A stretch of DNA of 64,000 nucleotides from Echria macrotheca (Eukaryota > Ascomycota > Sordariomycetes > Sordariales > Schizotheciaceae). A program made the translations under genes and the position numbers. Numbering within the stretch: the first letter of the stretch is position 1; every line of letters begins with the position of its first letter. Of the stretch, positions 43,203 to 54,102 are shown piece after piece. The notes under the pieces are model-generated. The model was not told where the DNA came from. It was given only the letters and a program-made list of their open reading frames with translations, and did no database searches. Where the stretch lies: the NCBI GenBank assembly GCA_030411725.1, contig MU839838.1:248001-312000 (forward strand). Reading direction: 5' to 3'.

Positions 43203-44263
43203 TGTGCCTGTGCTGTCTTTGATCTGACGCTTTCAAAGATGGTGTGTATCAAACCTTCAGGGGATGGGTTCTCTTCGCCGGTGTGAAATCTCAATCCCAG
43301 TAGAACAGAGAAGGGACGAAAAGAAAACGGCCGATGCAGATTGAAAGCTTAATAAATGCGCCTCATCCGATCTCCGAGATCTCATATCTAATTAATCCCC
43401 CCGTGTGTGTCCCCTCCCCCACAGAGCGCCCCCTTTCCTCCGCAGTGACGCACATCAGGAGACCCGGGTAGCACTCTATGCAAGCTATGCAAGCCCAGCA
43501 CGGGAGAGTCCCAAAAAATCACGCCCGTCGGCCCGGGAATGATACCATCCCCTCCACTTCTGTCCAAAACCAAATCCCCCCACCGGTATCCGGTCGCCCC
43601 CTCTTTGTACACTTTTTACACTTCTTGGTAAGCACCTGCTAAGAAAGATTGGTGGAGAAAGGGGGCAATATGCTCCCCTACACGTACTGTGGTACCCACC
43701 AGGTATAATCCGCTCGAACTAATTCCCGTCCGATCTCCGCAAACTCACCCACCCACGACAATCACCGGCATCTCAAAATCCCATCAATTATTCATCACCC
43801 CCAATGACGTCTGCCGGCCAAGTGTTGAAGCGTCCCAATCGTTGGAAGGAGATAGGGGTCCGATTGCCACAGCTCCAAGACCGGCAGCTCGGCAGTTGGT
43901 GGGGAAGAGACGGGTCGACTGCGTCACCATGAGTACCGCCTCCTGTGCCTTGTGAAGCCCCGCCTCTATTGCTGTCGGTCGTAAATCTGGATCCCACTGC
44001 CTCGGTACACCTGTCCAATGATGGATCAACAGAATCAGAATCAGAATCAGACACATCACCTCAGGTACTCAAAAGACATTCACCAGGTAATCAGAATAGT
44101 CACGATAATACCAAAACAAAATCCATAATACCAAAACAAAATCCATTCAACTCCTAAATGCTTTTAACCATTCCCATGCAACATCACATATATTCATCTC
44201 TCCGCCTCAACAAGACCAGGTCATCAATATGCTACAAAATCATACACCTTCCCTTCGTGTCCC
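43203..44263. other. Intergenic region, 1.1 kb
   Basis: No gene supported. Contains an AATCAG run near 44033-44050 and a perfect 20-bp tandem duplication at 44106-44145. Confidence 0.5.
44106..44145. repeat. Perfect 20-bp tandem duplication
   Basis: TAATACCAAAACAAAATCCA occurs twice head to tail about 120 bp past the stop of the secreted protein gene on the minus strand. Confidence 0.9.
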
Positions 44264-45271
44264 TCAAAACCCGAGAGCCTTGTTGAAAGCATCAGCCGTC
44301 GTGGCATCCTTGGTCCCAAGGCTCTGCACCAGGGCCTTGGCCGACAGACACAAATCCTTGGCGGCCTGGTTGGCCTCGCAGACGTTGGTGAGCTGGTCGC
44401 AGACGCGGTTGGTGATGATGTTGGGGTTGAGCGCGTCCTGTTGGCCCTTGGCAACGAGGGGGTCGATCGGGAGGAAGGTACCCTCGGTAGCCTTGCGGCC
44501 GGGGCGGCCGAGCTCGAAGGAGATGGAAGGGTTGCAGAGACCAAAGTTGGCAGCGCCGCCGGCACCGGCACCAGCACCAGCGTTGTTGCCCTTGTTGTTG
44601 TTGTTTCCTTTGGCCTCGGTGGCAGCGGGAGCCTTGACGACCGTGGTCAGGGTGGCGGGCGAGCTGCAGACGACGGCGGCGGCAGACGTAGTAGCGGCAG
44701 CACCGCCGTTGCCAGCGGCAGCACCAGCACCGGCACCGGCACCACCGGCGGCGGCAGCGGTCGAGCCGTCAAGCTTCTGAATGGTAAAGTTGCTGAAGCC
44801 ATTCTCGATGACGACATCGGCGACGCTCTTGCCGTTGGCGCTGAAGGGAGCCTTGGCCGAAGAAGCCGAGTTGGCGTTCTCAACATCGGAGCCGACCGTG
44901 TCGGGGTCGATCAGGGGAACGATACCACGGAGAGCCTCGGTGGCCGGGAGGCTGGCCTCGCCGCAGATGCTGGGGATGGCAACGGCAAAGGGGTTGGTGT
45001 TCTTCTCGGCGGCGACGAGAGCAATGGCAGCCGAGATGACGGCGGGATCAGTGCCGAGCTGGGTGACGATGGTGTCGGCGAGTTGGAGCTTGGCGCAAGC
45101 GTTGGCTCCAGCAAGCAGGACACCCGGGGACTGGCCGGCGAGGGTGGCAGCCTGGCCGGGATTGCCAAAGTTGCTCAGACCCTGAATGATGTTGGCAACC
45201 TCCTGCTCCCTGCCGAAGCGGGCCTCGGCCATAGCGAGGAGGGCAGCAACAACGGTAACCTTGGCGTACAT
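44264..45271 (-). CDS. Secreted Ala/Gly-rich cell-surface protein
   Basis: Single exon from the ATG at 45271; 335 residues. Signal peptide MYAKVTVVAALLAMAEA, then RFGREQEVANIIQGLSNFG. The first 160 residues form a mostly helical domain with two Cys; residues about 175-250 are low-complexity Ala/Gly/Asn (GAGAGAAAGNGGAAATTS, KGNNNNKGNNAGAGAGAG); the C-terminal domain has CNPSISFELGRPGRKATEGTFLP and CDQLTNVCEANQAAKDLC. Homologues in other moulds are usually labelled circumsporozoite-like because of the low-complexity part, which says nothing about function. Wall or matrix protein is the likely role. The ATG lies about 190 nt below a TATA box, as for the gene at 35427-36404. Confidence 0.82.
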   Translation of the reverse strand: MYAKVTVVAALLAMAEARFGREQEVANIIQGLSNFGNPGQAATLAGQSPGVLLAGANACAKLQLADTIVTQLGTDPAVISAAIALVAAEKNTNPFAVAIPSICGEASLPATEALRGIVPLIDPDTVGSDVENANSASSAKAPFSANGKSVADVVIENGFSNFTIQKLDGSTAAAAGGAGAGAGAAAGNGGAAATTSAAAVVCSSPATLTTVVKAPAATEAKGNNNNKGNNAGAGAGAGGAANFGLCNPSISFELGRPGRKATEGTFLPIDPLVAKGQQDALNPNIITNRVCDQLTNVCEANQAAKDLCLSAKALVQSLGTKDATTADAFNKALGF

Positions 45272-45457
45272 TTTGGATGGTTTCCAGAAGGACAAGAATA
45301 GAACAAGAATAAAAGACCGACCGGGCGGTTGAGAGAGTGTAAGTGCCGAAAGAGCGAAGAGAACGAAACGAAAGTTCACAGAACTGAAAAGACCGTAAAG
45401 AGAGAAGCTGGAAACTGATGACGAGAAAGACAAGATTCGGTGATGTGTCGGTCCATA

Positions 45458-45465
45458 TTATATAG
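45458..45465 (-). promoter_or_regulatory. TATA box of the Ala/Gly-rich secreted protein gene
   Basis: CTATATAA on the minus strand, about 190 nt upstream of the ATG with a CT-rich leader between. Confidence 0.6.
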
Positions 45466-47273
45466 GACTACGTCGTCGACAACAGACGACAGCCAGGGCA
45501 GGGCCCCCGGTTTGGTCACCCCCTAATGGCGATCATACTGGCGCATCGTGAAGCTCGGCTCCATAGCATGAACCATATTCCAGCCAGGTTAGGGGACGCA
45601 CCCATCGCCGCGGGACAGGCTGGTGTCGCAGCCGTTGCTGCTGGCGAGGCCCCTGCCAAGACCCGCAGGGGCATGAGGCTCTGGGCTGTGTGCTTGGGCT
45701 TTTGGTCCAAGCTTGCGTTGGCTTGGCGCTCATCCCGCCTTCAGCTCATCGGGATGTCAGCCGAGACCGGGCAGCTGGGTGCGCCATGTCGCTGTTGCGA
45801 TGCTGAGTCATTGCGGTGATGTTGATGATGCTGATGGCGCTGATGATGCTCATGTTGTCTGAAGTGGTGAAGAGGGGACCGACGACATTGCCGATGTGGA
45901 TGAATCGCCCCATCCTCTGGCCATTCCACTCCCTTGGTACCCTAATCCGTTCGTTATACCCATACCGACGCCAACGCTAACCAGATGACAAGAAGTCGCC
46001 AACGGTCTGTAGTTTCAAGGGGCGTGATGTTGCGTGGGCTAGGCGCTGGCTCGAGGTTTGAAGTGGAGTGGACCTGGTGTTTCCGCGCCTTGACCGTTTG
46101 CGGGGCAGCGGGGCAGTCGTCGCATCATCCAGCTCGACGCCTTCCAGGTTGGCTCATGGGGATCACCGAAACAACTCGGCAGGCTCCATGGAGCAGGTGG
46201 TCCCGATCATCTCTCAGAATCGGTTGTGAACTGTCAGGAGGGAGAAGCGGGTGGTGGGCAGGTGGTTGGGCGGAGTGCACGCTAACAGTGTGAGAAATGC
46301 ACTAACAATCCTCGCTGCAGCTGCCCCGCAATGCTACTAGCGAGCCGACATAGAAGTTAGCAGTCGTCCGCATTCTCGAATCCACGCTGCACCCTTCATT
46401 TCGCCACCAAAACTTGCAAGTTTGACAGCTTCGCGAGTCTTCGGTGCAGGTGTGGCGCCGAAGCATCAAGCATGAATGCGCCGGCGGGTCGGCAGCTCGC
46501 TTCGCCTTTGACACAGCGATCAAGCCCTGTTGGCCACTGGCACGGCGGCGCTTGCTCAGATCGGATCCGATCAAACCCGCGACCCGCGACATCTGAGACA
46601 CACTCGAGACGCGCCGTCCCACCGCCCGATTCGGCGCCACACCTTGTTGGCCGCCCTCCGAGATTGGCTTCTTATGGCATGCGCTTGTTGACGCCATTGC
46701 CTTTGAGTCGAACATCTGAACAAGTAGATCCCCGGAAACCACCGCCGATCGAATGACTATGCAAACATTTCGCATGAACGTCACGACGGCCTTACCCGTG
46801 GTCTGAAGTGTGCCCGCTGTCACGGGCCTCTTGCTCCCCAGCTTCGTCCCATCGTCCCTGGATCTCTCGGCAAGCCGGGGCTGTCGTTGGGACGAGGCAT
46901 CTGGGGTATCAGACGCAAGTGCACGTACGGCGTGACGTAAAGGATGTCGCCAGCCGGAAGCTAGCCGGCTGCCCTGGCGTCCACACGCTGTTTGTCAGGT
47001 GATTGCCTTGATTCTCACGACTATGGTAATCGTTCAACCAGACATGGCGGTGGTCGGCGCGAAACTTCAGATCAGTGGATAGGCGATCCGACTACCGAGA
47101 GTCTCTGGAGATCTGGCCGTCAACCGCTGATCTGTGGCCTAGAAATAACCTTAACCCGTCTGTGGAGCAGGGCTATTTAGCCTGTGAATCTGATCATGAC
47201 AGCTGCTATGCGGTCGATCTGTCCTAGTTTCAACGACACCGAACCTTCCCGACAAGTAAGTCAGGCTGCAGTG
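45466..47273. other. Intergenic region, 1.8 kb
   Basis: A 173-codon minus-strand frame (46823-46302) exists but has no recognisable domain, splice support or biased codon use visible to me. Otherwise empty. Confidence 0.45.
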
Positions 47274-48274
47274 TCACAGCCCATCCCGCCATGACAGCAG
47301 TCCGAATCGGAGGGCCGCTGCCCAAGGGGGTGTGTAGCTGAACGGAGAAGTCGAGGTCTGACGGGGTTAACGCGATCCCCGAAGCAGAGAAGGGAGCATA
47401 CCAGCGTATTCCGGATGGCAGCCAACGCCTCCATCGGCCCTTGCAACTCTATCCTCTCCTCCGGAGCCACCACCTCGAAGTATGTCCGTCCAAAAGACTG
47501 GAACTCCCTCGGCCTCTTCGCCTTCCCAGACTCCTCAAACAACCCAACCCCCTCATCCTCCGCCAACACCTCGCCCATAATTTCTCCAGTTGACTCCCTG
47601 CCACACCCATCAACAATAAGCCAAAACTCCCTCAGGTCAACAAACCGCCTCATAACATTCGCCACGCACCTCGTACACATCGGCGTCTCTTCCTCCTCCT
47701 CCTCTTCCTGCCTCTGTCCCGGCCTCAACCGCGCCAAATGCAAACAATCAGGCCAAAGCAAGTGCTGCCCATACCGACTCGCCGGCGTCTCCTCGGCCAG
47801 ACTCCCATACCGCCCCTGATACCGCACCGCAAACTTTCTCGCCGTACTAAACACCAAATGCGACCACTCGCCCCAGTCGAGCGCCTCATCCGCCTCTCTA
47901 GGTCCCGCGTCCGGACTCCCAAAGCAGATCACATCCCTCCCCAGATCCAGCCGCACACGTACCGTCTTGTCCGCCGCCGCCGCCTCGAGCGCGGACACCC
48001 GCAGGAGCGTGAGTGATTTGCTGTTGTTGTCGAGACCGGAAAAACGGCGCAGCAACGCGGCGCGCGCGTCGCGGCATGTGAGGCCTAGCGAGACCTGGTT
48101 GCGCGCGCCGGACTCGCGGTCGGGCGTGAGGAGCATGTCCCAGTCTATCCATTGCGGACTGCGCGGCTTGGTGCGGTGGAGGAAGTGGATTTGGGGGGTG
48201 GGCGAGGCCGAGGCGTGGTCCCAGATTTGGTTGCGGAGTTCGCCTGGGAGGAGGGAGAACTGGGGGAAGGACAT
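47274..48274 (-). CDS. 2EXR-domain (F-box-like) hypothetical protein
   Basis: Start MSFPQFSLLPGELRNQIWDHA, the 2EXR motif (F-x-x-LP-x-E-x-R-x-x-I-W) of a large fungal family. I favour two exons, 48274-47402 and 47357-47274: the 44-nt intron has GTATGC, a GTTAAC branch region and GTCAG, and gives 318 residues ending LLSWRDGL. Without splicing the frame runs to 47261 (337 residues). Other features: a short Glu run (QEEEEEEETP) and two CxxC-type Cys (CTRCVAN). The family is abundant in Sordariomycetes and Leotiomycetes and its function is unknown. A role in protein interaction by analogy with F-box proteins is only inference. Confidence 0.8.
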
Positions 48275-49125
48275 GGTGATCTCGTGTGAGAGGTTGATGC
48301 TGTAGATCTGGATGTATGCCTTGGAGACGAGATACCGGTTGGATGTTAATCAAATGATTCTTTGTTTCTCCCCAGGATATGAATTTTCATCATTGGACGA
48401 CGTATTTGTGGGCATGGCTGAATGCGCATAATGTCATCCTTTGTTCATACGCTCTGACTCGGATTCTGGGTTGGGTGACTACGGACGGAGTAGACCGGTG
48501 GGTATGCCGGATGCTCTACGAAATGGCTCGGACGTTTAGTCTGGGCGGCGAAAAGCGCCTGACAGACGACATTGTAACTCCTAGTTCTCGAAATCAAAGG
48601 CTTGCTCTGTTTGGCCCTGGGATTCGTAGCAAAGACCGTTCTTAGAGTTGACGGACTCATCATTCATCACTGGAACTCTCACCTCCTCGGGCCGGACCGC
48701 GCTCCTCTCTGGACTTTGAGCTCCGCGGGTACGTTGTCAGGACAGCTATGAGGAAGGAAAGCTGCAATGTGGATCACCAGCCCGTATCGGCTTAGTGGTT
48801 ACATGATAAGCCCCAGATGACGCCGAGTATCAGACTCGGAGAAGCCTTCTTGAATAAGCCTATATATGACCCGACGAGGCTGTTGGTGACCATCCTCGTT
48901 GGCGGCCTTCTGTCCTGGTTCGACCGCTTCATTGACGGGGCGTGATTTCAAACATGCCGGAACACCACGATACTGAGCAGGATGACTGGGACCGGGATGG
49001 ATACGGGGAACTTCGTCTTGAACCCGCTATGATTCTGTCGCCCAATCTTCCTAACCTGCCCTGTAGCTGATAAACTCTGCTTGAAAACCGAACGCCAATG
49101 ATATGCATTCTCATCCAAGTACAGC
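48275..49125. other. Intergenic region
   Basis: An 88-codon plus-strand frame (48379-48645) has some hydrophobic content at its start but no other support. Otherwise empty. Confidence 0.45.
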
Positions 49126-50733
49126 CTAATCCCACATCTTGATATCCCCCTTCGTTCCCGCTGTAAACACCTTGCTCGTCTCCTGCTCCGACCACGCAAC
49201 GCACGTAACCGCCCCTCCACCACGGTCCGCCTGCACCTTGTGGTACATCTTGCACGTCTTGAAATCCCAGAAACACACATACCCGCCCGTGTCCCCAGAA
49301 ACAACAAACTGGCCGTCGGGACTACATGTGAGCCCAATAGCGCTGCCGGCCGTGTTGTGTCCGCGCCACGACTTCTTGCGGTTCTGCCGGAACTTGTCGG
49401 AAGCCGACGAGTACGCTACGATCGAGTTGTCAGCGCACTGGTACAGCACGTACTTGCCGCTCGGGTGCTGCGCCGACTTGGTGAGCGCAAACATGTCGGG
49501 TTCACTGATGGTCTTAATCTCCACCGGGATGCCATACTCCCATACTCGTAGCGACCGGTCATCCGACGTCGTCATAAAACGCCGGTTCTCGTCCACAAAC
49601 TCAATAGTGTTGATAGCCCCCAGATGGTGATCGTACTCCTGCACCACCTCGTTGCCCGCCCGACTGTCATACTGCAGGATCCGGTTATCCGACAAGCCCG
49701 CGAGAAACTCATGCCCCTGCTCCGCCGACGGATTGAACTTGATAACGTGCGGCGTCTTGCCCGAGTTGAACTTGTTAATGCACTGTCCGGTCTCGGTATC
49801 CCACAGCTTGATCCACCGGTCGAACCCGCCCGACAGGAACTGCTTGCCGTCGTTGCTGAACGACAGATCGGTAATCGCCTTGTTATGCCCAGAATACGAT
49901 CGCAGCAGCTCCTTGGACCGGTAAACGTCCCAGATCTTGATGGCCCCGTCCGCCGATCCTGACAGACCCAGATGGCTCGCCTTCGGAAACAGCCGCAGTG
50001 CCGTGACAGCCTTCCCGCCGTGGTGCTTCCACGTAAACACCTGCTTCTTCGGGATGTAATTCGTGATGCTCCCGACTTCTTTATGCAGCGAGATGTCGAG
50101 GTCTTGCGGGATGTGCATGTACGTCCTCCCGAGGTAGTCGTACTGGCTCTCACCGTGGAACGTCGTCGTCTCGTCGCCCTGTGTCTCGACCTCTTCCCTC
50201 CTCGCTAGCGACTCGGCCGGGGCTTGTACCAGCGTCCCGCTCGGCACTACCTCCTCTTCCTCTTCGACGATTTCGTACTCCTCGTCGCTCCCCAGCTCGT
50301 CCTCGTCTACTTCCACCTCTTCGTACTCGGCCTGCTTGTACCGCGCCCATGGCCCTACGTATGCGCCGTCACCGTCGGCTATGGTTGCGCTGCCTTTGCT
50401 CTCGCGCTTTGCTCGTAGCTGCTTCGCCTGCTCCTTGAGTTGCTTGTTGGTGCTGAACTCGCGCTCCGGGCCGCCGCCCCGCTCGACGGCGCGATGTTTC
50501 GCACGGAACGTGTGCTCGCTGATGAAGGTCTCGGAAGCGTGGCCGGTCAGGACGTTTTTGCGCTTGAGGGCGAGGCTCTCCGCCTCGCTGCGATATGGGT
50601 TGGCGGGGCCTTGACGCGGTCGGTTGATCTCTTCGCCCGTGTAGGGTACGACGGCATGGTCTGCGGCTTTCTCTTGGCGGACGACCAGCGCGTCCTTGAC
50701 CGAAAGGTTGGGAGGGTATTCGCCAAAGTCCAT
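49126..50733 (-). CDS. prp17: Pre-mRNA splicing factor Prp17/Cdc40 (WD40)
   Basis: Single exon; the ATG at 50733 (MDFGEYPPNLSVKDAL) is chosen over the frame start at 50862 because homologues begin with a short acidic leader. 535 residues. N-terminal 230 residues are charged, with YTGEEINRPRQGPANPYR, a HASETFISEHTFRAKHRA element and an acidic run (EEYEIVEEEEEVVP). A conserved GRTYMHIPQDLDISL linker leads into seven WD repeats (LSGSADGAIKIWDVY, LSGGFDRWIKLWDTETGQC, MTTSDDRSLRVWEYGIPVEI, FTAGTKGDIKMWD). Prp17 acts at the second catalytic step of splicing in the spliceosome C complex. Confidence 0.94.
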   Translation of the reverse strand: MDFGEYPPNLSVKDALVVRQEKAADHAVVPYTGEEINRPRQGPANPYRSEAESLALKRKNVLTGHASETFISEHTFRAKHRAVERGGGPEREFSTNKQLKEQAKQLRAKRESKGSATIADGDGAYVGPWARYKQAEYEEVEVDEDELGSDEEYEIVEEEEEVVPSGTLVQAPAESLARREEVETQGDETTTFHGESQYDYLGRTYMHIPQDLDISLHKEVGSITNYIPKKQVFTWKHHGGKAVTALRLFPKASHLGLSGSADGAIKIWDVYRSKELLRSYSGHNKAITDLSFSNDGKQFLSGGFDRWIKLWDTETGQCINKFNSGKTPHVIKFNPSAEQGHEFLAGLSDNRILQYDSRAGNEVVQEYDHHLGAINTIEFVDENRRFMTTSDDRSLRVWEYGIPVEIKTISEPDMFALTKSAQHPSGKYVLYQCADNSIVAYSSASDKFRQNRKKSWRGHNTAGSAIGLTCSPDGQFVVSGDTGGYVCFWDFKTCKMYHKVQADRGGGAVTCVAWSEQETSKVFTAGTKGDIKMWD

Positions 50734-51237
50734 GGTTGCATGTGGTGAGAAGTTGTTGCTGGAACATTTTTGGGCTACAAATGGTTCCCTCAGTATTTGG
50801 CGTCGCGCACGGGCCACATTCGCGCCAGAATCGCACAAGCTTTCTTGCGTCATGCCTACCAAGCCAGACAGGAGATATCACTACTACCGCTAAGACACTA
50901 CCGAAGCAAACAGCACCCGCATGCACCTGACTCCCAGGAAACCTTCGTAACATTATGGTTGGTACCATGCCATGCTCTGCGGCCACGCAAATTCATTATC
51001 CAGGCCCGAGGTTCCCCTGCTGAACCAATCCTCCATCGTTGCCGACCATGTCCTCGTGTGATATTGCCGTTGCAGCACTCGGAAAACCACGACCACCGCC
51101 CCAGTACTCCGTCTATCTGCGCCCCGACCAGTGTTGCGCCGCCCACTGATTCCATATATACGAGGAGAGCCCGTCAGGAGGGCTTAAGAAACGTAGACGG
51201 CAGCTGCCGTCGTTCCATCCGGTCGTGCCTTGGCAGC
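50734..51237. other. Intergenic region
   Basis: Promoter of prp17 and 3' flank of erv14. The plus-strand open frame across it (50770-51282) looks non-coding. Confidence 0.5.
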
Positions 51238-51799
51238 TTAGTGGGCCTCGTCCTTGATGAGCGCCACAATCATGCTGTATAGGTAAAAGAAGAAGAGGAC
51301 AAGATGGAAGCCCAGTTTGGTGAATGATTCCTGTGGCAGTCAGCATCCGTCTCCAAAGCAGCGTCGTGGCAGCCTCACCTTCTTGTGCACATTCAACTTC
51401 CTGAAGATCTCGGTCGCGTCAAGCAGATGGGTGTTGTCCACGATCCTAACAAGTCAGCGAGGTCCTCCGGTCATCGGCGCGCTCTTACTTCTTGACGTTC
51501 CATCCGAGGAGCGGCAGGTTGAGGATCAGTGGCAGCCAGTATCCGTTGATCAGGAACAGAAACGTGAGAAATCCGTGGACGGCGACTTCGGGGATGATGT
51601 AGGTGTTGAGGCGGTTGCAGAGATCGATAGGGTTAATGTAGTCGCTGCACGACGTTATCTGTTAGCAGATGGCCGCGAGCGCGCGACTCTCGACCTACCA
51701 TTCCAAGTCGCTGTACATGATGGTGAAGAAGACCTGAAGGAAGAGGTTGACGGCGTTTATGAGGACCGCGAAGAGGTATAACCACGCTTCGCCCGACAT
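51238..51799 (-). CDS. erv14: Cornichon family ER cargo receptor Erv14
   Basis: Four exons too short to stand out alone: 51799-51699, 51644-51489, 51445-51379 and 51330-51238 (introns 54, 43 and 48 nt). Spliced product 138 residues. It starts MSGEAWLYLFAVLINAVNLF and carries the cornichon signature SDLECDYINPIDLCNRLN across the first splice junction, then HGFLTFLFLINGYWLPLILN, a DATEIFRKLNVHKKESFTKL loop and a last membrane helix. Erv14 packs membrane proteins into COPII vesicles leaving the ER. Length and motif match the family closely. All junctions keep frame, which supports the model strongly. Confidence 0.94.
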
Positions 51800-52470
51800 C
51801 TTGACGGCTGGCGGGGCTTGTCGGAGCTAGGACTGACGTGTTTGGATCGAGGGGCGAGTCGGATGCGCGCTGCCTGGGAGCTTCAAATGCGGCTGCTAGT
51901 TCACAACGTCGCGGTTGTCTGTGTCGCGCCAATATTGTATGGTTCGGGGATCGGATATTTAGGGGCGCTCGAGTCTAGGTGTGGGCGTGGCTGGGAAAAG
52001 CCAGGTGGATGTCACGGTCGTTAGTGGGTTGTCCTGAGGTTGGAAATCGGTGGTCGGGGCCGAGTCCTGCAATGATGAAAGCACGGGCAAGCGGCTGGAT
52101 TTTCAACCTGGTCCAAGCTTTGTGCATGGGGTGCCGGGGCTGCCTACGACTGCGCTGAGGGGCATGTGGGGTCCAATGAGCTCATGGCACTCTGGGGAGC
52201 CTCGGAGACAACTGAAGATGAGAGCATGCGCTTTTCACCTATTTGCGGTGATAGTGTAGAATATGCGATGATTGCTGGCACTAGTTCTCGGGGCTTATGC
52301 TACGTGATGCCGCATCTGTGGTCCGCGCACAGCCAAAGGTCCGGGCCGTCCGGGTGGGGACGCCGTCACATGCACAAGAGAAGCTTGGTCCAACGCTCAC
52401 ATCGCGACGTCTACAAACGCTCTACGTAGATGCGATGCTTAATGATACCATATCCCTTCCACTACCAGGC
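51800..52470. other. Intergenic region
   Basis: Upstream of erv14 and downstream of map1. No gene supported. Confidence 0.5.
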
Positions 52471-53818
52471 CTAGTTGGTGCCATTCACCTTGGGTTGCGA
52501 TTCCGGCATAGGTATCGGTCCGCCCGGGGAATCTGCTTTCCTTGCCGTCAAAATCTCGACGCCCGTCTCTGTGACCAGCAGGGTGTGTTCTGTGAGGGTT
52601 AGCAACGCCAGTCATCCTTCTGGAAATGAACTTACCAAACTGAGCTGTCCGTTTCCCGTCAATCGTCGTGCTCGTCCAGTTATCCGGCCACGTCACATCT
52701 CGATACTTGCCCAGCGCAATCATGGGCTCGATGGTAAACGTCATGCCGGGCTTGCACTCGCCCACAGCCTTGTTCTTTGCGTAATGGGGGATATTCGGGG
52801 GGCAGTGGAACAAGCTGTTGATGCCATGGCCAACATAGGTCCGTATCACGCTGCAGCCCTTGGTCTTGGCATGTGCCTCGATGACATTGCCAAACTCGCG
52901 GAACAGGGTGCCCGGCTTGACCAGCTTGATGGCCTCCTCCAAGCATTCCCGCGCCGCCTCAACAACGCGGACCGAATCAGGGTCTGCCTTGGCCTTGTCG
53001 CCAACGTAGTATGTCTCGTTGAGATCGCCGTGGTATCCCTCGTGGTAGAGCGTGACGTCGAGGTTGATGATGTCGCCGTCAAGCAGGATGCGTTTGTCAG
53101 GGATGCCGTGGCAGATGACTTCGTTTAACGACGTACACACCGACTTGGGGAAGTGGTTGTAGTTCAGGGGAGAGGGGTAAGACTGCTCTTGTTAGCGTTG
53201 CCCCTCAGACGAAGCCGGGGCGCTCACATTCCGCTCGATGCAGGCGTTGTGGACAATCTCATCAATGTCGTCCGTCGTGATACCCGGCCGGAGCGCGGCT
53301 GCTGCAATATCTAGGACCTCTCGCGCGAGCCGGCAAACCTTGCGCATGCCATCCTGGGCCTTGGCGTCCAGCTGCTCGATCTTGTTGGACCGCACCATCG
53401 ACCGGTTGTACTTGGGGATGCCATCTTCTGAGTAGTCGGGCCGCGGTATGTGCTTCGGCACCTCGCGTCGCGGAGACAAGGGATAAACGGGTCGGAGAGG
53501 GCCGGTGAAGGCGAAGTTGGGAAACGGGTTGAAGTAGTTGGTTTCTGGATCAACGTAAGAGACGGCTTTCGGCGGGAAGAACTGGCGGAAAATACTTGTT
53601 TCTTGTTTGTGTATCGCCTTGTGGGTATTCTGCAGATGTTAGTTCGGTCGCGCGTGTCTAGACGTAGTGCCTACCCAGTTCTTCTTGAAGCAGTCCTGGG
53701 AGCAGAAGAAGCTGTCCTTGATCCCGAGCGTCAAGCACTTGGGGCACTGCAGGGTGCCGGCGTCGTTTGGGCAGTCGGCTCCCAAGCACTTTCTCTTCTT
53801 CGGGGGTTCCTCGGCCAT
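52471..53818 (-). CDS. map1: Methionine aminopeptidase 1
   Basis: Four exons, 53818-53675, 53629-53228, 53182-52636 and 52589-52471; introns of 45, 45 and 46 nt; 403 residues. The N-terminal zinc finger has Cys at 11, 16, 25, 28, 39 and 43, the ribosome-associating part of type 1 enzymes. The M24A core has the five metal ligands in CHGIPD...INLDVT, GDLNETY, YVGHGIN, FTIEPM and LLVTETGVE. It removes the initiator Met from nascent chains in the cytosol. Last residues read PMPESQPKVNGTN. It shares a 284-bp divergent promoter with the kynurenine monooxygenase gene. Confidence 0.95.
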
Positions 53819-54102
53819 TGTGTTAGGTATGCGTAAACTAAAACTGGAATATGATACGGACGGAGGGAGAGTCCTGTGTGCAAACAGACGTTGAATTTCG
53901 AGCTATCCAATGGTCAATATTTTCTGATGCAGAGCAAAAGGCGCAGAGGGTGGCGTGGTGGGGCAACTGGACAGGGACAGGGGTTTGCGAGTCTACAGTC
54001 GAGTTGCTTACATAACCCCGATTACATCGATCACGCCAGAGAAGAATAATAACCGGGGCTCGCGGCCGATTCTGCCGCAACTTTGTCACTTCTCATCGCA
54101 AG
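53819..54102. promoter_or_regulatory. Bidirectional promoter, map1 / bna4
   Basis: 284 bp separate the two divergent start codons, so the control elements of both genes must lie here; no specific site identified. Confidence 0.55.

Noticed and set aside
46302..46823. 173-codon minus-strand frame
   Set aside because: No start context, domain, splice signals or biased composition; likely chance opening in GC-rich DNA.
50770..51282. 170-codon plus-strand frame between prp17 and erv14
   Set aside because: Overlaps erv14 exon 4 antisense and the prp17 promoter; no protein features.
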